From NCBI RefSeq assembly GCF_000026945.1, contig NC_012860.1, forward strand, positions 2,170,001 to 2,234,000: a stretch of 64,000 bases of DNA, read 5' to 3'. The position numbers and the translations under genes were made by a program. Numbering within the stretch: position 1 is the first letter of the stretch; each line of letters starts with the position of its first letter. A model generated the notes under the pieces. The model made no database searches. It saw nothing but the letters and a program-made list of their open reading frames with translations, and was not told the origin of the DNA. This stretch comes from Candida dubliniensis CD36. Its lineage: Eukaryota; Ascomycota; Pichiomycetes; Serinales; Debaryomycetaceae. Shown one piece after another: positions 58,738 to 64,000 of the stretch.

Positions 58738-61700
58738 TTATTCATCAGGTGGACTACCGAATTCTCCTTCAAAAATAGTAGCACCACATTTCCTTCGATT
58801 TTCAATAATTAAACATTCAGGCATTTCTAATATATTACAAGCACTTGGTCTATCAAATGGATTTGGTCGTAACATTTTATTCACCAACTTGTCCAAATTC
58901 ATCAGATCTCCATGAACCAAAAAATCTGGGGCCCAAGTAGGAATTAAATCTTCAATGTTTTTACTTAATTCTGTAGCCAATGTATTGTCAGTATTACTTG
59001 TGGCGTGTATTGCTTTGACTGGTGGATTTAAAGTTAATGAATTGCCCAGGATACTATTATAACTAAAATTAGTCGAATTGGTGGATCCCTCTCCAGCACT
59101 ACCGTTGCCACTACCACTACCACTACCACTTCCGCTACCACTGATATTACTATTGGTATTTGGATTGTGTTGTAAAAACATTGAAATATTATCACTTGAC
59201 AATCGTCCAGCATCACTCAAATCTCCACTTCTCAATTTACGCCATGGGGTTCCATTATCTGGTAAAATAATATTAGCAGCAATTTCCAATATAATCAATC
59301 CAAGACTGAAAATATCAGCAAATGGAGTATAAATTTTATCATTAATTAATTCTGGAGCAATATAATTGCGATCACCTTCAAGATCAAAATCTTTCTCTAA
59401 TATAGGTAATTTAGTAGCCAATCCAAAATCACCAATTTTCAATGATCCTTCAAAAGTAATGAAAATATTTGCTGGTTTTAAATCCAAATGTAAATAATTT
59501 TTCAGATGAATAAATTTTAATCCATTTAAAATTTCAATTAAAATCTTCCAAATTCTAAATTCATCTATTTTATAATGTTTATTTTCTTCTAAGAAATCAA
59601 ATAATGTACCACCTTCACAAAATTCTGTCATTATGTAATAATAATTGTTAAAATCCCATGCTTCAATAAAATAAACTAAATATTCTTTCCCTTCTTCTTG
59701 TTCTTGCATATTGGTTGCTTCATCCTCTTTAATGCTTGTCAATACTCTTAATGCTTCAATTTCACGTTTAATAGTCTGTTTCTCTAATTTACCAATAAGT
59801 GGTTTCTTAGTTCTTTTGATGGCAAATTTTTCGTTATTAAATAAACATTCAAAAGCAATAGAAAATGCCCCTGATCCAATATATTTAATGTTCTTCATTC
59901 CAAATTTCTCAACTAAATGTTCATCTATCTTTGAAGGATAAATAGCACCCGAGTCACTTTCATCTAATGGTGGCATAATATTTAGTCGTTGAGCAATTAT
60001 GTTGTCAGGGTCATCATCATCATCTCCTCTGTCAACATTATTATTCATGGGTTTTTTGAGATTATTCTTGGCAAATGACATATTAATTGGCGTTGAAGGT
60101 GGATCATTGATTTCTCGTTTAGTTGCATTTGATTTATCTAAAACAATCGACAAATTTTTCCTCCCGTCTTTATCATTGTCGAACCTCAACAATGGACTTT
60201 TTGATTGTATATAAAGTGGTAGATGGTGTTGTTGATGATGTTGATTCGGTAGCAACAGTTTCTTTGTTGGTGTCTCGGGTATTATGTTATCATCTAGTTC
60301 AATATCCGAATTAAAGACTAACCCCAAATCCTCTGACGAACGCTGAATCATCTGTTCCTTTTTTAACTCTGATGAAGGAAATATTTTGATGTAACTTGTG
60401 TTATTGATAGTGCTGCTACTAGCATCGTAAGAATTATTCCTTCCAACTTCGATTGAAAGATCACTGTCATGATTGTGTTGAATGTTGCTGTTGTTGTTAG
60501 TGTTGGTATTTATACTACCAGGAAAACGTTGATTTTGACAAGAGCTTTGAGAATGCAAATCTTGTGGGCCACAGGTTACATCTTTACCTTCAGCAAGTCC
60601 ACTACTATATGGCGGTAAGGCTTTATTGGTATTTAGCAACATTAATGGGTTTCTTTTGATTGGGGTTTCAGGGGGTAGTTTTCGGTCCAGCAGACCACTT
60701 ATACTGTTCTTTTTTACTAACCCTGAGGAATTGAACGCAGTTTGCAATGGCTTCACAAATTGATAGGAAGCTTTATTCTCTTTATCATCAAAAAGTGGAC
60801 AGCCTTTAGATGTATTACTCTCAGTTGCAGCCAAATCATTTCCTGTCTCAGCGGCAGCAACAGGAATATTAGTCGGTATTGGTTCGGTAGGAGGGTATGG
60901 TATTGGATTACTTGATTTTCTGGCATGGTTTGACTTAATATTATTTTCATCTTGATATATGATAATTGAAGATGCAGATATGTTGGACAGCTTTCTATTT
61001 TTTGACGGACTATCAAAGTCATGGTCAATATCAAAATGCTCATTTGCTATTGGACTCGTAGATGCTATTGCTGCTGTTGTTGAATTCAGTGTAGATGACG
61101 AAGGTGGGTTGAGTGATGACACAACCATTGGGGTTGATGTATGGGTTGGGGTATAAGCTCGCCTTATTTTTGTTGATTTACCAAATATTTTAGATACCAT
61201 TTTCGGTTTTTCTGGAGTCATGACTCTGCTTGATGACATCACTGCGTCTCTATTTGCATTTTTAAACATTTTGAATCCCTTCAGTCCCAACTTCGAAGGT
61301 GAATGCAAGTTATACTGTGGTGATGATGTGGCTGATGATGATATGCGGAACTTATTCTTTGATGACGGGGATGGTGATTGACTAACCAATTTGTGAGGTC
61401 TTTTGAATTGATTATTGGAACTGCTATTTGCTGCAGTTATAGCAGCAAAAATATCTGGTTTTCTTGCTGATAGTGGTGATAAGAAATCATTAGGTGCAAC
61501 TGTAACATCTATTTCATTCAAACTAATATCATCTATTTCATCGGGAATTTTGCCTCCATCAACTGTTTTCAAATTCGAATCAATAGATAAGTTCAAATAC
61601 TTGGAAGATCTTTTAATCGAGCTTTGTGAGTTGTTGGATAATCTAATTGTAGCCATTGATGAAGACGTATCTTCTTCTGAAGGCTTCCGTATGTGCAGAT

Positions 61701-62274
61701 TGTAAGTACTTTGACTATTACTCTTTCTATGGTTGCTAGAAGAAACATTGAAATTGTCAACCTTTTTGGATTTCAAGATATCTAAAGTTGGTGTGTACTG
61801 TACTGCGTCAGGGTCTTCAATATCCTCATCATCAAAATCGTTATCGTCGTCTGTCGTTGTAACATCTCCATCTTCTATCGTTTCCGTATTGGAGTTATCA
61901 AGAAACGTGTCAATACTGTCATTTAACAAATCCTGCTTAATATTGAATGGTGGTGACTTGTTTATGGTTTTTTTATTTAAGGTCGTTGTTGAGCTATTGT
62001 TGGTGTTGCTATCATTGGTGTCTTCTAAAATTAAACTATTAAAGGAACGTGAAAACTGGTTATTGGTAAAGTACTCCAATTGATTAATGTAAGGAGATTG
62101 TTGTGAATGAGAATGAGAATGAGAATGCAATTGCTGGTGCTGGTGTTGTTGTTTCCTCAAACCAGTATTGGACTGGTTATGGGCCGAATTTATGCTGTCA
62201 TTTATGGGATTGCTGTTGACCATTGGTGTGCTATTGGTATCACCCGATACGTCTTGACACGGGTTTAAATCCAT
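58738..62274 (-). CDS. SWE1: Swe1, Wee1-type inhibitory kinase
   Basis: Phosphorylates the inhibitory tyrosine of Cdc28/Cdk1 and is the effector of the morphogenesis checkpoint. 1178 residues, longer than S. cerevisiae Swe1 (819). A disordered N-terminal 800 residues, rich in Ser/Asn/Gln/Pro and with many SP/TP sites, precede the kinase domain (about 805-1165). The glycine loop is GSGAFS, the catalytic lysine sits in FAIKR, the catalytic loop is HLDLKPAN and DFG reads GDFGLA. The Wee1-type GDRNYIAPEL activation segment is present. A Ser/Gly tract (SGSGSGSGSG) is inserted late in the kinase domain between FSLGLIILEIAANI and the C-terminal helices. The stop is at the left, in the same strand as CPP1. 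Confidence 0.95.
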   Translation of the reverse strand: MDLNPCQDVSGDTNSTPMVNSNPINDSINSAHNQSNTGLRKQQHQHQQLHSHSHSHSQQSPYINQLEYFTNNQFSRSFNSLILEDTNDSNTNNSSTTTLNKKTINKSPPFNIKQDLLNDSIDTFLDNSNTETIEDGDVTTTDDDNDFDDEDIEDPDAVQYTPTLDILKSKKVDNFNVSSSNHRKSNSQSTYNLHIRKPSEEDTSSSMATIRLSNNSQSSIKRSSKYLNLSIDSNLKTVDGGKIPDEIDDISLNEIDVTVAPNDFLSPLSARKPDIFAAITAANSSSNNQFKRPHKLVSQSPSPSSKNKFRISSSATSSPQYNLHSPSKLGLKGFKMFKNANRDAVMSSSRVMTPEKPKMVSKIFGKSTKIRRAYTPTHTSTPMVVSSLNPPSSSTLNSTTAAIASTSPIANEHFDIDHDFDSPSKNRKLSNISASSIIIYQDENNIKSNHARKSSNPIPYPPTEPIPTNIPVAAAETGNDLAATESNTSKGCPLFDDKENKASYQFVKPLQTAFNSSGLVKKNSISGLLDRKLPPETPIKRNPLMLLNTNKALPPYSSGLAEGKDVTCGPQDLHSQSSCQNQRFPGSINTNTNNNSNIQHNHDSDLSIEVGRNNSYDASSSTINNTSYIKIFPSSELKKEQMIQRSSEDLGLVFNSDIELDDNIIPETPTKKLLLPNQHHQQHHLPLYIQSKSPLLRFDNDKDGRKNLSIVLDKSNATKREINDPPSTPINMSFAKNNLKKPMNNNVDRGDDDDDPDNIIAQRLNIMPPLDESDSGAIYPSKIDEHLVEKFGMKNIKYIGSGAFSIAFECLFNNEKFAIKRTKKPLIGKLEKQTIKREIEALRVLTSIKEDEATNMQEQEEGKEYLVYFIEAWDFNNYYYIMTEFCEGGTLFDFLEENKHYKIDEFRIWKILIEILNGLKFIHLKNYLHLDLKPANIFITFEGSLKIGDFGLATKLPILEKDFDLEGDRNYIAPELINDKIYTPFADIFSLGLIILEIAANIILPDNGTPWRKLRSGDLSDAGRLSSDNISMFLQHNPNTNSNISGSGSGSGSGSGNGSAGEGSTNSTNFSYNSILGNSLTLNPPVKAIHATSNTDNTLATELSKNIEDLIPTWAPDFLVHGDLMNLDKLVNKMLRPNPFDRPSACNILEMPECLIIENRRKCGATIFEGEFGSPPDE

Positions 62275-64000
62275 TGGAGCTTAATTTTTGGCACAGAGAT
62301 GTGGTTTTGGCTGTAATGTTGTTAGTTGTGTAGTTGTCTATCTTTGGTTGTAAAATTGAAAAAAAAAAGAGAGAGTTCTTTGTTTATACTTTGGATGATG
62401 ATTATTTTTTTTTTTTTTTGCTCGCACTCTCAGTGTCATCTGGGCTTCACCCTTTAGTTTTTTAATATATAATTAATCATTATTGTGTTCCTTTGTGTTT
62501 TTTTGCTAGCGTTTCTCACAAAGAAGAACAATTATAATCACTCATAAAAAAAGACCACAATGCTCTACAGTGTCAGCTCAACAATCGAGTAGTGGTTATA
62601 GAAACAGTTACAAATAATGGGTATGAGAAAAGACGAAAACAATGCTTACAATAAAACAGCTGTTTAAGAACAGTGTTTCAATACAAATAGATACCCAACT
62701 ATTGACTAATCGGCAATTACCATATTCTTTTTTTTTTTAATAATGAACGACGTTAAGCTGACAGTTCATAAAGAGTATTTACTGTTAGAATATATATAGA
62801 TACAATATCTCTATATCTATAATTTATATGTCCTTCGAAGGAGTTACTACATAAAAAGAAGAACTCGCATGGGAACTAAGGAAGGAGGTGGTCAGGAATA
62901 ATACAGCGACCTTTACTGCCAAATGGAAATAAATTACCACCTTTGTGGAAGTACAGCCGCCACCCCCTTCTCCCTCCTCCCCTCCAAAAAAAAAAAACCC
63001 AAAGCTTGTGAGCAAAACCAAAACCAAAACATAAACAAACAAACAAACGCGCGCGATAAAAAAAAATAGGAAAATCTGGTGTTTTTTTTTTGGACGTGAC
63101 TTTCTCTGCAAAATCAAAATTCAGGTGCTGCATTTATCAATTTTGATTCTTTTTGGTACCACCGTATCAGATATAAAGACACAACAACGTGATAAAGATT
63201 CAAATCCAAAAAAAGTTTGAAACTTTCAATTTTAAAGGACAATTAGAGATTGTGTCCAGACTGTAACAACACCAATTGAGAAATTTTATCTGTAAGGCAA
63301 TGATGGTTGAAGAATCAGAGCAATACAAAAACCATCAAAAAAAAAGTGAACTGAATCAACAAGCGAAAGAAGAACTGAGTCGAAATCTAACATCGTCGTG
63401 TAAACCAAGTTCTAAAGTAGAGTGAGAGTAAAAATATAAGGGGGTGCAATCGTATTACCTTTACAAAAGAAGTTGTGGTTGTTGGGTTATCTGCATGATC
63501 ATTCAAACATTTCAATTGATAAAATATTAATGACCCGTGATGTATACTTGTCAAAAAAAAATAAAGCGTGTTTTTGTAACCAGTAAAGTCTTATTCCCTT
63601 GGCCCGTGTTGACTTCCCAATTAGGTAATATACTGTTTCTATTAAAAGCATAATTATGTAAGACCCACCTAATCACGTGCCAACAACAGCAAAAAAATAA
63701 AAGTACCTTATTAGTAATCCAATCAATTCTATTGGCTGAAAAATTAAGAACTAAAAGAGAAATTAAGCTGAATAAATTAGAATTATGCAGGTTGGGCAGA
63801 TTGAAATAATAAAGTCTGGAATAACCGAGAGAAGAAAAAAAAAAGAAAAAACGACTTTCCCCATCAGTGCTAAACAATAGGTGCTTTGATTTATCTGATT
63901 AAGTATTGATTGAAACACTTTGTAAGAGATAAAGTGATTGTCTCTTCATATATGGGGACACTTTAGCACAACAGTTGAATATTAATTAGATGTATCAATT
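62275..64000. promoter_or_regulatory. SWE1 upstream region (continues beyond window)
   Basis: 1.7 kb to the window end without a supported gene. It holds a T-tract at about 62405-62420, CGCGCGCG at 63048-63055 next to an ATAAACAAACAAAC forkhead-like stretch (63031-63046), a Pro/Gly-type GC-richer patch near 62950-62990, and CACGTG at 63674-63679. The frames at 62824-63133 and 63551-63877 cross homopolymers. A gene to the right may begin just outside. Confidence 0.5.
63048..63055. promoter_or_regulatory. CGCGCGCG, MCB-like block upstream of SWE1
   Basis: Alternating CG octamer, giving ACGCG on the plus strand at 63047-63051, 774 bp before the SWE1 ATG. It directly follows a (CAAA)n run that contains ATAAACAA, which fits a forkhead site. 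S. cerevisiae SWE1 peaks at G1/S. Neither motif is a perfect MCB (ACGCGT), so this is suggestive only. Confidence 0.35.

Noticed and set aside
1..64000. CRISPR arrays, phage genes, insertion sequences
   Set aside because: Eukaryotic nuclear DNA; no spaced direct repeats or transposase other than the domesticated PDC2.

Overview
The window reads as a nuclear chromosome segment of a CUG-clade yeast, almost certainly Candida albicans or its close relative C. dubliniensis. It is AT-rich, with single-exon genes packed on both strands and T/A homopolymers between them. The one intron I could reconstruct has yeast signals (GTATGT, TACTAAC, TAG). Gene order (MTS1, MLS1, UTP7, URA1, DAM1 ... HCM1, BUD31, a LIP-family lipase, VPS41 ... 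SAC1, CPP1, SWE1) matches my memory of a stretch of C. albicans chromosome 1; this is recall, not a search. Where I quote Leu at a CTG codon, the cell would mostly insert Ser. URA1 codon 78 supports this from the sequence, and I found no in-frame CTG in the highly expressed MLS1.

Layout. 1-12 kb: end of MTS1 (sphingolipid C9-methylation), MLS1 (glyoxylate cycle), a small Hook-domain-like protein, UTP7 (18S rRNA processing), URA1 (pyrimidines), DAM1 (kinetochore), a 72-residue orphan, GET2 (tail-anchored protein insertion), SHY1 (complex IV assembly) and a small two-helix membrane protein. 12-24.6 kb: an AIM14-like flavocytochrome oxidoreductase, an Air1/Air2-type TRAMP subunit, TVP18, an archaeal-type TGS GTPase, SKI3 and STS1. 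25-33.8 kb: a UPF0662/DUF2408-like protein, TFA1 (TFIIE), HCM1 (forkhead), BUD31 and an intron-containing tRNA-Ser(CGA). 33.8-48 kb: a long non-coding stretch, a secreted LIP-family lipase, an apparent pseudophosphatase, VPS41, an orphan, TVP23, the split gene PET100, and PDC2. 48-64 kb: YJU3, SAC1, CPP1, a 3.9-kb non-coding region, SWE1 and its long upstream region.

How the genes relate. This is ordinary eukaryotic housekeeping order, not operons. There are local themes: RNA decay and processing (UTP7, Air, SKI3, BUD31), mitochondrial complex IV assembly (SHY1, PET100), Golgi/ER/vacuole membranes (GET2, TVP18, TVP23, VPS41, SAC1), and cell cycle or morphogenesis (DAM1, HCM1, CPP1, SWE1). CPP1 and SWE1 are neighbours and both restrain morphogenesis or cell-cycle signalling, each behind unusually long upstream DNA.

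I see no CRISPR array, intact transposon, integrated virus or rRNA. I did not find a clearly new multi-gene system. The best leads are single genes: a phosphatase-like protein without catalytic Cys and Arg, a stand-alone Hook-like domain, a transposase-derived regulator (PDC2) with a decayed catalytic triad, a TGS GTPase of archaeal type, two orphans, and the CPP1 upstream region.
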